Origin: Bdellovibrionales bacterium
GTDB taxonomy: Bacteria > Bdellovibrionota > Bdellovibrionia > Bdellovibrionales > UBA1609
DNA: 64,000 nucleotides
Reading direction: 5' to 3'
Assembly: GCA_016716765.1 (NCBI GenBank)
Contig: JADJVA010000025.1
Location: 372,001-436,000, forward strand
Shown here: piece after piece, positions 45,661-55,646 of the stretch
How the letters are laid out: each line of letters begins with the position of its first letter
Position numbering within the stretch: the first letter of the stretch is position 1
Made by a program: the position numbers and the translations under genes
Notes under the pieces: generated by a model
Database searches by the model: none
Seen by the model: only the letters and a program-made list of their open reading frames with translations
Told to the model about the DNA's origin: nothing

Positions 45661-46550
45661 ATTTTTCTGACGCAGAAAAAAGCTCCGAGAGATCCAAAGA
45701 ATCCCCCCAGAAAGATTAAAAGAAAAACATCCTTGATACTGAGGAATCCCAAATATCGTCCCAAATTCAAGAGTCCCATTTGGGATTCGAGCACTGAGGT
45801 TTGAACTATAAAAAGAATATACACAACGAATATGGATAAAAGTCCAGCTAACAGCCCCATCAGCGCGCCTTCAACCACATATGGAATGCGAATCATTTCT
45901 GGTGTTGCACCCACCAGCTCCAATATTTCGATCTCATCCCGTCTTTGAAAGAAAATACTGCGAATGGAATTACCGACAACAAAAAGGCTTCCTCCCAATA
46001 GCACAATGACGAGAACCCAGCTGGTAAGAGTGAAGGCGCGAACGAGAGATGCATAGTTTTCTACCCAGCCCTGACCGTAGTAAATCTCTTCGACACCGTC
46101 CAATCGACCAATGTAGTCTTTGAGCTCCATCATAGTGGAAAGGCGGGCCTGATTAGGTATTTCGTCGAGAAGGCTTGTTTCAAAGCTGGGGGGTAAGGGA
46201 TTGCCAAAATCAGGATCATTCAAGAAGTCAGGGGAGCGTGACGCCATTTGAGTCAGGAATTGACGGGCCGCCTCGTCCTTAGAGATATATTTTATCTCTT
46301 TAAATTTTTGAAGATCGTTCAGATATTTCTGAACCTTATTGAGTTCCTCAGTTCCAATTGAATCTCTCAAAAAAATGCTCATTCGAACCGAATTTCCCCA
46401 GTTGGTTAGAATGTGATTTAAATTTCGATGGACAAGCAGAAAAATGGCAACGACAACGAAAGTTCCGGTCAGAACGGACAAGGTAGCCAGTTGCATTGCA
46501 GTTTGTTGCTTCCAAGAGCGGAGGAATCCACTTGTCCAGATTGAATTCAT
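45615..46550 (-). CDS. ftsX: FtsX, cell division ABC transporter-like membrane subunit
   Basis: 311 residues (E. coli 352). It has four membrane helices in the expected order: one near the N-terminus (LATLSVLTGTFVVVAIFLL), a periplasmic loop of about 130 residues, and three at the C-terminus with the FtsX motif RRDEIEILELVGATPEMI between them. With FtsE it transmits ATPase action across the membrane to EnvC. It starts six bases after ftsE and overlaps envC. Confidence 0.92.
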   Translation of the reverse strand: MNSIWTSGFLRSWKQQTAMQLATLSVLTGTFVVVAIFLLVHRNLNHILTNWGNSVRMSIFLRDSIGTEELNKVQKYLNDLQKFKEIKYISKDEAARQFLTQMASRSPDFLNDPDFGNPLPPSFETSLLDEIPNQARLSTMMELKDYIGRLDGVEEIYYGQGWVENYASLVRAFTLTSWVLVIVLLGGSLFVVGNSIRSIFFQRRDEIEILELVGATPEMIRIPYVVEGALMGLLAGLLSIFVVYILFIVQTSVLESQMGLLNLGRYLGFLSIKDVFLLIFLGGFFGSLGAFFCVRKICNGWSAAQNQELYF

Positions 46551-46556
46551 ATTAAG

Positions 46557-47216
46557 TTATGCATCCTTTACGACATGACCGTCGCGAATTTCAACGACTC
46601 GACGGGTATGATGATTGATCAAAGAGTAATCGTGAGTGGCGACAAAAACTGTTGTCCCTTGAGCATTGACTTTTTCAAGTAAATTCATAATTTCTTTGCT
46701 GAGATCTGGATCCAAATTTCCTGTCGGCTCGTCCGCGACAAGGACCTCTGGATGGTGGACTAAAGCGCGGGCAATTGCCACTCTTTGCTGTTCCCCTCCT
46801 GAGAGCTGTTCAGGACATTGCTTGAGCTTGTGAGCTAAACCCACTTCGTCTAGGATTTCACTGACTCTTCTTTGAATGTACTGTGTTCGATCTCCTCTGA
46901 TTTCGAGCGGGAGAGCAACATTTTCAAAAACAGTGCGCCTCTTTAGCAAGCGAAAATCCTGGTAAACAACTCCTATGTGACGTCTAAAAAATGCAGTTTC
47001 TCTCGGCCGCATATCTCTCAATTGATAACCGGAAACGCACAATGACCCAGAACTTGGGAGGTCATAGGCAGAGAGTAGGCGGAAGAGAGTTGTTTTCCCG
47101 GCGCCGCTTGGGCCGATAAGAAAGACAAATTCTCCCTTTGAAATTTTCAAGCATATGTTATTTAGCGCACAGGTTGGTCCGGCATATGTCTTGTAGACGT
47201 GATGGAATTCAATCAT
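46557..47216 (-). CDS. ftsE: FtsE, cell division ATP-binding protein
   Basis: 219 residues (E. coli 222). Walker A GPSGAGKTTLFRLL, signature LSGGEQQRVAIARAL and Walker B VLVADEPTGNLD are all intact. It is an ABC-type ATPase at the inner membrane that partners with FtsX, as its gene order shows. The first gene of the ftsE-ftsX-envC-ctpA set, it follows the small gene at 47236 by 19 bases and may share its promoter. Confidence 0.95.
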   Translation of the reverse strand: MIEFHHVYKTYAGPTCALNNICLKISKGEFVFLIGPSGAGKTTLFRLLSAYDLPSSGSLCVSGYQLRDMRPRETAFFRRHIGVVYQDFRLLKRRTVFENVALPLEIRGDRTQYIQRRVSEILDEVGLAHKLKQCPEQLSGGEQQRVAIARALVHHPEVLVADEPTGNLDPDLSKEIMNLLEKVNAQGTTVFVATHDYSLINHHTRRVVEIRDGHVVKDA

Positions 47217-47235
47217 TCTTCTATGTTAACGGGGC

Positions 47236-47493
47236 TCAGAGAAATTGGCCAGAAGCCAGGAGGTCCAGAATTTTTTGGTGTTGAATTCTCATAGCCAGGC
47301 GAATAGATTTTCCCTCTGAATCAGGGCCTTTGGGAAGAACATCTGAGTAGGCAGTCTTGATGCTTTTCAGCACAGCACCGTTATAAAATACCTGACTTAC
47401 CAAGAACGGATTAACGCTACCCCAGTCTTCTGTCTGGACATGATAAGTGAGACCAGAAACTGAGATATCTGAGTTAAAGCCCTTTTCAACCAA
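47236..47493 (-). CDS. Small conserved protein of unknown function upstream of ftsE
   Basis: About 85 residues. I use the TTG at 47493 because GGAGGA lies six to seven bases upstream; an ATG at 47523 has no ribosome site. The segment FNSDISVSGLTYHVQTEDWGSVNPFLVSQVFYNG resembles a short protein family seen in delta-proteobacteria and Geobacter-like genomes (YHVQTED is the memorable motif). No function is known. It may be co-transcribed with ftsE. Confidence 0.65.
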   Translation of the reverse strand: MVEKGFNSDISVSGLTYHVQTEDWGSVNPFLVSQVFYNGAVLKSIKTAYSDVLPKGPDSEGKSIRLAMRIQHQKILDLLASGQFL

Positions 47494-47647
47494 GTTCAAT
47501 CCTCCAAGACAGCTATTTTGCATTCAAGCCGAGCTCACAATCAAGGCATAGAACTGTGTATCAAAATAGTACAGTGATTTCGTTTAATTATCGAATCTTC
47601 TCGAGATTTTCGTTTATTCTCCTCCGAATCCATTCCGATAAGTTCTC

Positions 47648-49495
47648 ATGGCCAGCCCCTTTCCTTCAATCCACTCAGCCGAATTCAAGAAAATCATCCC
47701 GTTGATCAGCCTTTTATTAATATTTAGTTGCTCGAAGGGAACAAGGAAGAGAACAGCTGCCGCAGGGCGAATCAGTCCTACCTATCAGGGTCCAGCTGAA
47801 CCTGAATATTGCTCGGGTCCCATGGTTTACAGTGATTCAGTCCGCGTGACTGGAAAGGGACAATACCAAGCCAGAGAGTCCTTTTACGAAAACTCTTCGT
47901 CTGGCGGGCTTGGAGCTCCTGGATCGCCAAGGCCTATTCGGCACGCTGAAGTTCGGGTGACAAATTCGAGTGGAGTCCTTCTCCAATGCGGTGAGACCGA
48001 CGAGTTGGGAACCTTCGGCTTATCTTTGCCCAGAGGGGATGGGATATTTACCTTGAGTATTAATTCTCGGGCGAACAATCAGTTTCTGAAGGCATCTGTT
48101 CTTAATGCTCCCGAGCAAAATTTGATTTATGGCTTGAAGGTTCAAGTCATAGCGACTGCTAACCAGGATTTGGGGGCTCTTACTGCTTTGGCGACAACGG
48201 AAGATGGTCTGTTGGGTGGAGCTTTTAATATTTTGGATCAATTGCACAATGCGAATGATTTCATAAGGAGCAAAGCGGGAAGTTGTGGAAGTCATTTTGT
48301 GGGCTGTCCAAATTTTACGGTTGCACCTAAGGTAGCTGTTTATTGGGAGCCAGGGTTTAATCCGGGTAGCTATTTTGAAGGTGCAAGCGCTCTCAGTTTT
48401 TATATACCCGGGTTCAGTCGTCTTTTTATTTTAGGAGGAGTGAACGGTGATATCAATTATTCTGACACCGATCACTTTGATAACTCTGTCATTATACATG
48501 AGTTTGGTCATTTTCTTGAAGATTCGATGTTTGTTTCCGATTCTCCCGGTGGTGAGCACAATGGAAATCGCGTGATTGATCCTCGTCTCGCTTGGTCTGA
48601 AGGCTGGGGCAATTTTCTTCAGGCAGCTGTTCGTGGCGATGGATACTATTTAGATACCGCGGGAAACATTAGTGGTAGCACGAATTTTATGTTTAGAATT
48701 GACTTGGAGCCGAATGGTGCCAGCGCAGCAAATGATCGCCCCCAATTCGATGGTGAGGGCAATTTTCGGGAATTTTCAGTTACGCGCCTCTTGTTTGACG
48801 TCAATGACAGTGCCGGAGTCGATGCGGGAAATGACAATGACTCAATAGATAATGGTTTTGGTTCCATTTGGGCGGCCTTAGTCATGTCCGGAGGCTTTGC
48901 AAGATCAAGTTTGAAGTTTCGAGATGTTAGCGTGTTGCACGATTTTGTCCACAATAGACTGTCTCCAACTCAAGATTGGTCACCTTTGAGAACAAGCGAA
49001 AAGCATGTTAATTCCTCGACCGATTTTCGCGCTGAGTACGGTCGTTATGTAACTACGACGGCTGGGGGATGCCACATATCTTTGAATCCGTATACGATCA
49101 CTCCCTACAATAGCTCATCTGATAGCGGAAATTTCTCCACCTCTCATTTACTAAAAAATAATGAATTTTATCACTATAAACATAGCGGGGGTCCTCTCCA
49201 GTTAACTTTGAATTACGTGACTTCTTCGGGGACTGAAGCTGATTTGGACTTGTACATCTATAATTCCAGTGCGCGATATGGCGCCAGCGATGATATGGTT
49301 GGATATAGCCGTGAGGAACCAGCGACGCCGTCTTCGGGAAACATTGAAACAGAAAATATTTCGATCTCTTCCCTGCCCTCGGGAGATTACTTAATCAACC
49401 TGATGGTATTTACCGGGGGAGCCAGTGTTGGGTCAGAAACGCAATATGAAATGAAGCTTGGGGGAGTCAATTTATGCCCAGACAGTATGCCTTAA
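47648..49495 (+). CDS. Lipoprotein zinc metalloprotease with C-terminal PPC-like domain
   Basis: 615 residues. A lipoprotein signal ends LLLIFSC. A beta-rich domain (about 60-150) resembles carboxypeptidase regulatory or fibronectin-like modules. The protease core has the zinc site HEFGH (284-288), with a likely third ligand or active-site Glu in WSEGWGNF near residue 318, as in gluzincins. The C-terminal 130 residues match a bacterial pre-peptidase C-terminal (PPC) domain (LTLNYVTSSGTEADLDLYIYN). It probably degrades proteins at the cell surface. The next gene overlaps its end by 22 bases. Confidence 0.8.
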   Translation: MASPFPSIHSAEFKKIIPLISLLLIFSCSKGTRKRTAAAGRISPTYQGPAEPEYCSGPMVYSDSVRVTGKGQYQARESFYENSSSGGLGAPGSPRPIRHAEVRVTNSSGVLLQCGETDELGTFGLSLPRGDGIFTLSINSRANNQFLKASVLNAPEQNLIYGLKVQVIATANQDLGALTALATTEDGLLGGAFNILDQLHNANDFIRSKAGSCGSHFVGCPNFTVAPKVAVYWEPGFNPGSYFEGASALSFYIPGFSRLFILGGVNGDINYSDTDHFDNSVIIHEFGHFLEDSMFVSDSPGGEHNGNRVIDPRLAWSEGWGNFLQAAVRGDGYYLDTAGNISGSTNFMFRIDLEPNGASAANDRPQFDGEGNFREFSVTRLLFDVNDSAGVDAGNDNDSIDNGFGSIWAALVMSGGFARSSLKFRDVSVLHDFVHNRLSPTQDWSPLRTSEKHVNSSTDFRAEYGRYVTTTAGGCHISLNPYTITPYNSSSDSGNFSTSHLLKNNEFYHYKHSGGPLQLTLNYVTSSGTEADLDLYIYNSSARYGASDDMVGYSREEPATPSSGNIETENISISSLPSGDYLINLMVFTGGASVGSETQYEMKLGGVNLCPDSMP

Positions 49496-50127
49496 ATAAG
49501 GGAAAAGGGAAGTCGAGACTCTCCAAGTGGCTGCTGTCGATGGCTCTCTTGATCTTAACTCTGGCATTCATCAGTTTGGCTCTTAATTATTTGCAGCAGC
49601 CGAGGAGAAGTTTGGCTGGCCAATTGGCAAATTACAAGGACCAGATATTGAATCCCATTAAAGGCGTTCAAGGCGTTAACTACACTAATAAAGTGAGTGG
49701 GCCACTTTTGGTAAAGATGAAGAAGACTGTCGCGGACGAGAGAATTGTGCCAGGAGCGCCATTTACTCTTAATGTGGAGATCTTCTCGGAAGAAGATATT
49801 GAAGGGGTTGATCTTAAGTGGTCTTTACCGAACGATATCGTTCTTGTGAGCGGTGAAATCGAGGAGAAAATCGATTTCATTTCTGGCAATGGCGGGGTCA
49901 AACAGACATCACTTACTTTAACGAGTGCCACTGAACAAAATCAGCAAATTCATCTATTTGTGAGTGGGCAAAGAAATGGCACCGCATTTGGAACCTCAAT
50001 TCAATTTAATACACGCGATCAGGCTCTGATTGAAAATGAAAATGTCGAATTGGTTCGTCGTTCAAAAGAAAACATGGCTTTAGAGTCCAAGCTTTCCAAT
50101 AGCAAACATGAGAAGATCTTTCGCTAA
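49474..50127 (+). CDS. Single-helix membrane protein co-expressed with the metalloprotease
   Basis: 217 residues, unrecognised. One membrane helix (about 18-40, LLSMALLILTLAFISLAL) anchors a periplasmic domain with beta-sandwich character (FTLNVEIFSEEDIEGVDLKW). The ATG follows GGGGGAG and overlaps the metalloprotease gene by 22 bases, so the two are coupled. It might be an inhibitor, chaperone or partner of the protease; this is inferred only from the overlap. Confidence 0.65.
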   Translation: MPRQYALNKGKGKSRLSKWLLSMALLILTLAFISLALNYLQQPRRSLAGQLANYKDQILNPIKGVQGVNYTNKVSGPLLVKMKKTVADERIVPGAPFTLNVEIFSEEDIEGVDLKWSLPNDIVLVSGEIEEKIDFISGNGGVKQTSLTLTSATEQNQQIHLFVSGQRNGTAFGTSIQFNTRDQALIENENVELVRRSKENMALESKLSNSKHEKIFR

Positions 50128-50169
50128 TATGATGGCGGCTGTTTGCAATCCAATCTTATCACAGGCGAA

Positions 50170-50763
50170 TCAAATCGGTGAAACGATCAATGTTTCATTT
50201 TTAAGCTCGTGACGAAGAATTCCCTGAATGGCGTCGAGAGTGCCCATCATCGAACTCGGGCATCCGCCGCAGGCTCCCTGGTAAATAATTCTAAGTTCAT
50301 TGTCCTTAAACTCCAAGATTTCGACATCTCCTCCATCGGCCTGTAGGCCAGGACGAATCGTTCGATCCAAGATTTCTTCAATCTGCTTGAGCTCGGGACT
50401 TAAATGAGAGCGGTCAACAGTCCCTTTTTTAGAGGGACCATCGTCCGAAGTCGAGAAGTGGTAATTGTGTGTTGGCAAGCGGGTTTTGATAACGGAAATA
50501 ACCTGCTCTTCAAAGTTGGCTTGGATCACGTCGATGTCATGCGTGATGGTAATGGTATTTTCAAAAAAATAGAGTTGCTTTACACCAGGTACAACAAATA
50601 GATCTCTTGCGAGTGGTACTTCTTCGCATTCCTCGATTGTGTGAAAGGTGGTTCGGCCCTCTGCTTTCACAGCAAAGTTAATAATAAATTTAAGTGCCGC
50701 TGGATTCGGGGTGTCCTGGGCTCGTACCAAAATATCATTGGGTGAAATGGCGGGTATGCTCAT
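50170..50763 (-). CDS. Nfu-type Fe-S cluster carrier protein
   Basis: 197 residues from the ATG at 50763, which follows GGAG and overlaps the sufS stop as ATGA. The N-terminal half is an Nfu_N domain (DTPNPAALKFIIN). The C-terminal NifU-like domain has GLQADGGDVEILEF and the cluster ligands CGGC in GACGGCPSSMMGTL. It would carry Fe-S clusters from the Suf machinery to target enzymes. It is the last gene of the suf set. Confidence 0.92.
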   Translation of the reverse strand: MSIPAISPNDILVRAQDTPNPAALKFIINFAVKAEGRTTFHTIEECEEVPLARDLFVVPGVKQLYFFENTITITHDIDVIQANFEEQVISVIKTRLPTHNYHFSTSDDGPSKKGTVDRSHLSPELKQIEEILDRTIRPGLQADGGDVEILEFKDNELRIIYQGACGGCPSSMMGTLDAIQGILRHELKNETLIVSPI

Positions 50764-51980
50764 GTCAAAATCTCCAATGCCTTTCGGATAGCAGTAACTA
50801 ACCGACTGATATCTGAATCTGAATTGTAAATAGAAAACGAAGCTCGAATAGTACCTGGCAGCCCAAAATAATCCATCAATGGTTGGGTGCAATGATGTCC
50901 CGTTCGAAGAGCGATTCCCTCTCGGTCAAGTAATTGACCGATATCGGAGGGATGGATGCCTTCAAATACGAAAGACACAATATTGGCCCGTCGAGGAGCT
51001 TCACCAACAAATCGGATACCAGGTAGCCCTTTCAGCTCCTCTCTCGCCTTTTCCGCAAGCTCTAATTCATGCCGATAGATGTTTTCAATGCCTAAGTCAG
51101 AAATAAAATTGAGTGCCTCGCCCAGTCCAATGGCTCCAGCAATATGTGGAGTTCCCGCCTCAAAGCGATGGGGAGCGCTCAGAAAAGTAGTCTTACTTGT
51201 TTTTACACGTTCAATCATTGATCCGCCGCTCTGGTAGGGTGTCAGGTCATTGAGCGCTTGTTCCCTTCCCCATAAGACACCAATCCCGGTAGGAGCAAAA
51301 ATTTTATGACCAGAGAAAACCAAAAAATCGCACCCAAGTTCCTTTACATTGACTGGCATAAAAGAGACAGACTGGGCTGCGTCCAAAATTGTTTTAGCTC
51401 CGAATTTTCTGGCCTCTGTGAAAAGATCCTTGACTGGATTGATTGTACCAAGGGCATTGGAGCAATGAACGAATGAGACAATCTTTGTTCGCTCAGATAA
51501 AAGTGATCTGAAGCTCTCGAGGTTCAGACTCCCATCTTTATTGAGCTCAACGAAATTCAGGCCAAGTGATTTTTCCTCAGCTATCAACTGCCAGGGCACA
51601 ATGTTTGAGTGATGTTCCATTCTCGAAAGCAGGATCTCATCTCCGGGCATTAGCTGTGATGCAAGGGTTCTGGCTAAAAGATTCAGGCCCTCGGTCGTTC
51701 CTTTGGTAAAAATCACTTCGTTGCTGTTTGAAGCGCCAAGGAAATTTGCAACTATTGCTCTGGAGTTCTCGAATGCAGCCGTTGCTTGATCACTAAGAAA
51801 ATGAGCTCCACGATGCACATTTGCGGACTCTGTAAGATAGAACTTGGATAGGCGATCAACAACTCTGCGGGGTTTTAGACTTGTGGCTGCATTGTCCAAA
51901 TAGACGAGTGGATGTCCATTGATCTCTTGAGAGAGAGCAGGGAACTCCTGCCGAAAAAAGTCTGCTGACCATTGAATCAT
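50760..51980 (-). CDS. sufS: SufS, cysteine desulfurase
   Basis: 406 residues, equal to E. coli SufS. It carries the PLP lysine in VFSGHKIFAPTGIGVLWG and the catalytic cysteine in RTGHHCTQPLMDYF. It removes sulfur from cysteine for Fe-S assembly. The start overlaps the sufD stop as ATGA and the end overlaps nfu. No SufE is visible nearby, so the sulfur acceptor must be encoded elsewhere or bypassed. Confidence 0.95.
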   Translation of the reverse strand: MIQWSADFFRQEFPALSQEINGHPLVYLDNAATSLKPRRVVDRLSKFYLTESANVHRGAHFLSDQATAAFENSRAIVANFLGASNSNEVIFTKGTTEGLNLLARTLASQLMPGDEILLSRMEHHSNIVPWQLIAEEKSLGLNFVELNKDGSLNLESFRSLLSERTKIVSFVHCSNALGTINPVKDLFTEARKFGAKTILDAAQSVSFMPVNVKELGCDFLVFSGHKIFAPTGIGVLWGREQALNDLTPYQSGGSMIERVKTSKTTFLSAPHRFEAGTPHIAGAIGLGEALNFISDLGIENIYRHELELAEKAREELKGLPGIRFVGEAPRRANIVSFVFEGIHPSDIGQLLDREGIALRTGHHCTQPLMDYFGLPGTIRASFSIYNSDSDISRLVTAIRKALEILT

Positions 51981-53359
51981 GTTAAGAGCTCCGATTTACT
52001 TGTCTTGTCATCCAAGAGCTGTGACAACCATATTCCCAGTCCTTGGTTTAGGGGAGTGGTGTTTTCAGCGAGGTTCTGATGAATCTGAAGTACGTCCTTA
52101 ACAAATCCATGAGTCAACATAGCTTCGGCATTTTTCTGTTCAATTCCTCGAGACTGAAAATAAAAGATTTGTTCCGGATCCAGCTGTCCGATACTGGCCC
52201 CATGGGTTGCCTTCACGTCATCAGCCTGAATTTCCAAGACTGGCAGAGTATCAATTTCAGCCGCACTACTGAGCAGCAGAGATTTGCTGAGCTGGCTTGA
52301 GTTAACATTTTGGGCCTCAGGTTCAATCGCTATTTTGCCTTCAAATACGATTTTGGATTGATCAGTGGCAATACCTTTAAAAAGCTGGTGGCTGTTTCCA
52401 CGCCCTTGATAATGGCGCATGACAGTTCTAAATTCTTGTTGTTGGTGGCTTTTTGCCAGACAAATGCCGTCAACACGGACATCAGTCTGCTGGCCCTTGA
52501 TATCAACGAGGAGCTCTTGTCGAGACTGTCGACTTCCTAAGCCAACCGAGAGAGAATTGAATGTAGCGAATTGATCGAGCTCATTTCGGCATTGGCTCAA
52601 ATGGTAAGATGTGGAAGCCTCTTCCTGAATTTGGTGGAAATTCAAACGACTCGATGCCTTCTGTTGAATCTGAGTCACCACATTGCTGAAGGATTTTACT
52701 CCAGAAGCGCCGGAATAAATCAATGTTAAGTCTATTGAAGAACTCTCCCCCAAAGTGAGGAAATGTCGATAAAAGGGCGAAAACCACTCCCTGTCTTCTG
52801 TCGCCAACGCGAAATGGAGTATGACCAAAGGCCTTTCGATGTGGGTATTGGGAGAGACCTCTAGAAAAAATCCGTCCTCATAGAGAGCGCCATTAAGGCA
52901 AGAAAAAGAGTTACCTGCACTCAATTCAAAATGTTTAAGACTGAGCAAATTTTTTGAAGCAATTGAGCCCAGCTTTGCATCTTTCATAACATCTGAGAGC
53001 GAGTAGAGTTCGAGTCCGGCAGTCTGCTCCAAAGATGAAAACTTCTCTGAGAAGTGACCATTGATAAAGACCATGACCATGGTATCTGAAGCGAGACGCT
53101 CAAGAATGAGTTCTAATTTCTCATCTTCAATAGAGAAGTTCGGTGGATTCGCTCGGCTATAATCGTGACGTAAAAATAATTGAGGATTTATGTATTTCCA
53201 ATCCTTAGAGTTTCGACTAGGAAAGCCACTTTCCTCAAGTTTCTCGAATAAATTCTCACGAAGGGCTATCTGGTCTGCTGACCAGTGTTTGCCGTGTCGA
53301 GACAATAAAGCTTCAGACAGGATCTTATATTTTTGAATCGTCTCAAAGGAGGTTTGCAA
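51977..53359 (-). CDS. sufD: SufD, Fe-S scaffold subunit
   Basis: 460 residues (E. coli 423). The C-terminal half has the SufBD beta-helix core (INPQLFL-like N-region, then VDGICLAKSHQQQEFRTVMRHYQGRGNSHQLFKGIA) and ends ATHGASIGQLDPEQIFYFQSRGI. It forms the scaffold with SufB and SufC. The gap to sufC is 22 bases. It is less conserved than SufB, as usual. Confidence 0.9.
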   Translation of the reverse strand: MQTSFETIQKYKILSEALLSRHGKHWSADQIALRENLFEKLEESGFPSRNSKDWKYINPQLFLRHDYSRANPPNFSIEDEKLELILERLASDTMVMVFINGHFSEKFSSLEQTAGLELYSLSDVMKDAKLGSIASKNLLSLKHFELSAGNSFSCLNGALYEDGFFLEVSPNTHIERPLVILHFALATEDREWFSPFYRHFLTLGESSSIDLTLIYSGASGVKSFSNVVTQIQQKASSRLNFHQIQEEASTSYHLSQCRNELDQFATFNSLSVGLGSRQSRQELLVDIKGQQTDVRVDGICLAKSHQQQEFRTVMRHYQGRGNSHQLFKGIATDQSKIVFEGKIAIEPEAQNVNSSQLSKSLLLSSAAEIDTLPVLEIQADDVKATHGASIGQLDPEQIFYFQSRGIEQKNAEAMLTHGFVKDVLQIHQNLAENTTPLNQGLGIWLSQLLDDKTSKSELLT

Positions 53360-53381
53360 GACAAAATCCTTTCAAAGGATA

Positions 53382-54131
53382 CTAAATCAGCCAATCGTAT
53401 CCACGTTTTTCCAATTCCAGAGCCAGATCCTTTTTTCCGGATTTGACAATACTTCCATCAATCAAAACGTGAATAAAATCAGGAACAATAAAATCAAGAA
53501 GTCTTTGATAGTGAGTGATCATCAGGATGGCGTTTGACTTTTTCTTTAGATGATTAACTCCACTGGCCACAATTTTCAAAGAATCAATGTCGAGGCCAGA
53601 ATCAGTTTCATCTAGAACAGAGAGTCGAGGAGACAAAACAGCCATCTGCAAGATCTCGTTCCGCTTCTTTTCTCCACCCGAAAAGCCCTCGTTCACTGAA
53701 CGTTTAAGAAACTCCGTATTCATTTTGACGATTTTTGCTTTTTCCTCCACAAATTTGTCAAAATCAGACTCATTCATTTCCGGAATTCCCTGATGTTTGC
53801 ACACGGCATTGAAGGCGGCCCTCAGGAATACCAAGTTGGATACACCTGAAATTTCAACGGGGTATTGAAAAGCCAAAAAAATTCCTTCCCGGGCCCGTTG
53901 ATCTGGTGTCATCTCAAAGATATTTTTCCACTTCATATTAACTTCGTACTCAATCGATCCGCCCGTTATTTTATAAGAGGGATGGCCAGCGATGACTTTC
54001 GACAATGTACTTTTTCCCGAACCGTTTGGGCCCATGATGGCGTGGACTTCGCCAGCATTGATTTCTAGGTTGAGGCCCTTCAGAACGGGTTTCCCGTTGA
54101 CTTCAGCACTGAGATTTTTGATCTTCAACAT
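53382..54131 (-). CDS. sufC: SufC, Fe-S assembly ATPase
   Basis: 249 residues (E. coli 248). Walker A GPNGSGKSTLSKVIAG, signature GFSGGEKKRNEILQMA and Walker B LSVLDETDSGLD are intact. The Glu-for-Asp-Glu variation DETDSGLD is typical of SufC. It powers the SufBCD scaffold. It begins 17 bases after sufB. Confidence 0.95.
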   Translation of the reverse strand: MLKIKNLSAEVNGKPVLKGLNLEINAGEVHAIMGPNGSGKSTLSKVIAGHPSYKITGGSIEYEVNMKWKNIFEMTPDQRAREGIFLAFQYPVEISGVSNLVFLRAAFNAVCKHQGIPEMNESDFDKFVEEKAKIVKMNTEFLKRSVNEGFSGGEKKRNEILQMAVLSPRLSVLDETDSGLDIDSLKIVASGVNHLKKKSNAILMITHYQRLLDFIVPDFIHVLIDGSIVKSGKKDLALELEKRGYDWLI

Positions 54132-54148
54132 AGCTTTTCCAATCTCCT

Positions 54149-55594
54149 CTATCCAATGCTATTCTCGAGTTTCATCTCGATAAGTTTTACTGCTTCTACA
54201 GAAAATTCCAGGGGTAATTGTTTGAAGACTTCTTTGCAGAAGCCATTTACCAGCAGCGATATAGAGGCTTCCAAGTCAAGACCCCTCGATTGCAGATAAA
54301 ACAATTGATCCTCGCTAATTCTCGAGGTTGAGGCCTCATGTTCAACAACAGCTGATTTGTTTTGAATTTCCAAGGAGGGGAAGGTATGAGCTGAACTCTT
54401 ATCTCCAACTAACATTGAGTCGCATTGAGAGTAGTTTCGAGCGCCTTCAGCAGTGGGAAGAATTTTTACGAGGCCGCGGTAGCTATTTGTCGATCGATCT
54501 ACCGAAATGCCCTTTGATAGAATGGTACTTTTCGTGTTTTTCCCAATGTGGATCATTTTGGTGCCAGTGTCAGCGATCATGTGATCATGGGTCAGAGCGA
54601 CCGAATAAAAAGCGCCGACCGAGTTGTCACCTTGAAGAATCACGCTCGGATATTTCCATGTTATGGCTGAGCCAGCTTCGACCTGGGTCCAACTGATTTT
54701 AGAATTTCGACCCACGCACTTTCCTCGTTTGGTGACAAAATTATAAATACCCCCTCGACCCTCTTTATCTCCGGTATACCAATTTTGCACGGTGGAATAT
54801 TTTATTTCAGAATCAGCCAAGGCAATCAGTTCAACAACGGCGGCATGCAATTGATTGGTGTCACGCATTGGGGCCGTGCAACCCTCGAGATAGTTAACGA
54901 AGCTTCCCGGCTCTGCAATAATAAGTGTGCGCTCAAATTGGCCAGTTTCCTCAGAATTAATCCGAAAATAGGTCGATAGATCTATGGGGCAACGCACGTC
55001 TTTTGGAATATAACAAAAGGATCCATCTGTGAATACGGCCGCATTGAGGGCCGCAAAGAAATTGTCAGTGTGGGGAACCACAGAACCAAAATATTTTTTC
55101 ACGAGATCTTCGTGAGTGTGGAGAGCTTCAGAAATGGAGCAAAATACGACCCCGTAGCGGGCGAGGGCTTCTTTGTGTGTGGTTCCGATAGATACGGAAT
55201 CAAACACAGCGTCAACAGCGACTCCTGAAATCCGTTTCTGCTCTTGCAACGGAATTCCCAATCTTTCGAATGTGCGCAACAGTTCGGGGTCGAGATCGTC
55301 AAGATTCTTTACCTTATCTTTTGTAGATCTGGGAGCTGAATAATAGCTGGTTTTTTGATAGTCGATCGGGGGATAATTGAAATGTCCCCAATGGGGCTCA
55401 ACCATGGTTAGCCAGTGTTGATAGGCCCTGAGCCGATACTGGAGCATCCATTCGGGTTCATTTTTTTTCTGAGAGATAATACGAATAATGTCTTCATTCA
55501 GACCATTGGGAATTCTGTCCACTTCTACGGAGGTAGAGAAACCGTATTTATACTCACGAACTTCCTCTGCCCCATTTGTTTTTACCTGGTTCAT
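54149..55594 (-). CDS. sufB: SufB, Fe-S scaffold subunit
   Basis: 481 residues (E. coli 495). The ATG at 55594 follows GGAGA at six bases; a TTG four codons earlier is an alternative. Strong SufB motifs are present: YGFSTSVEVDRIPNGL-type start, SEALHTHEDLVKKYFG, and DRSTNSYRGLVKILPTAEGARNYSQCDSML with the Cys that can hold sulfur or cluster. The C-terminal EHEASTSRISEDQLFYLQSRG is also typical. It heads the structural suf genes, after the rrf2 regulator. Confidence 0.95.
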   Translation of the reverse strand: MNQVKTNGAEEVREYKYGFSTSVEVDRIPNGLNEDIIRIISQKKNEPEWMLQYRLRAYQHWLTMVEPHWGHFNYPPIDYQKTSYYSAPRSTKDKVKNLDDLDPELLRTFERLGIPLQEQKRISGVAVDAVFDSVSIGTTHKEALARYGVVFCSISEALHTHEDLVKKYFGSVVPHTDNFFAALNAAVFTDGSFCYIPKDVRCPIDLSTYFRINSEETGQFERTLIIAEPGSFVNYLEGCTAPMRDTNQLHAAVVELIALADSEIKYSTVQNWYTGDKEGRGGIYNFVTKRGKCVGRNSKISWTQVEAGSAITWKYPSVILQGDNSVGAFYSVALTHDHMIADTGTKMIHIGKNTKSTILSKGISVDRSTNSYRGLVKILPTAEGARNYSQCDSMLVGDKSSAHTFPSLEIQNKSAVVEHEASTSRISEDQLFYLQSRGLDLEASISLLVNGFCKEVFKQLPLEFSVEAVKLIEMKLENSIG

Positions 55595-55646
55595 CCAGTT
55601 CTCCAACTAGGTCTCAAATACGGCAACATTAAAATAGTCATTTACT

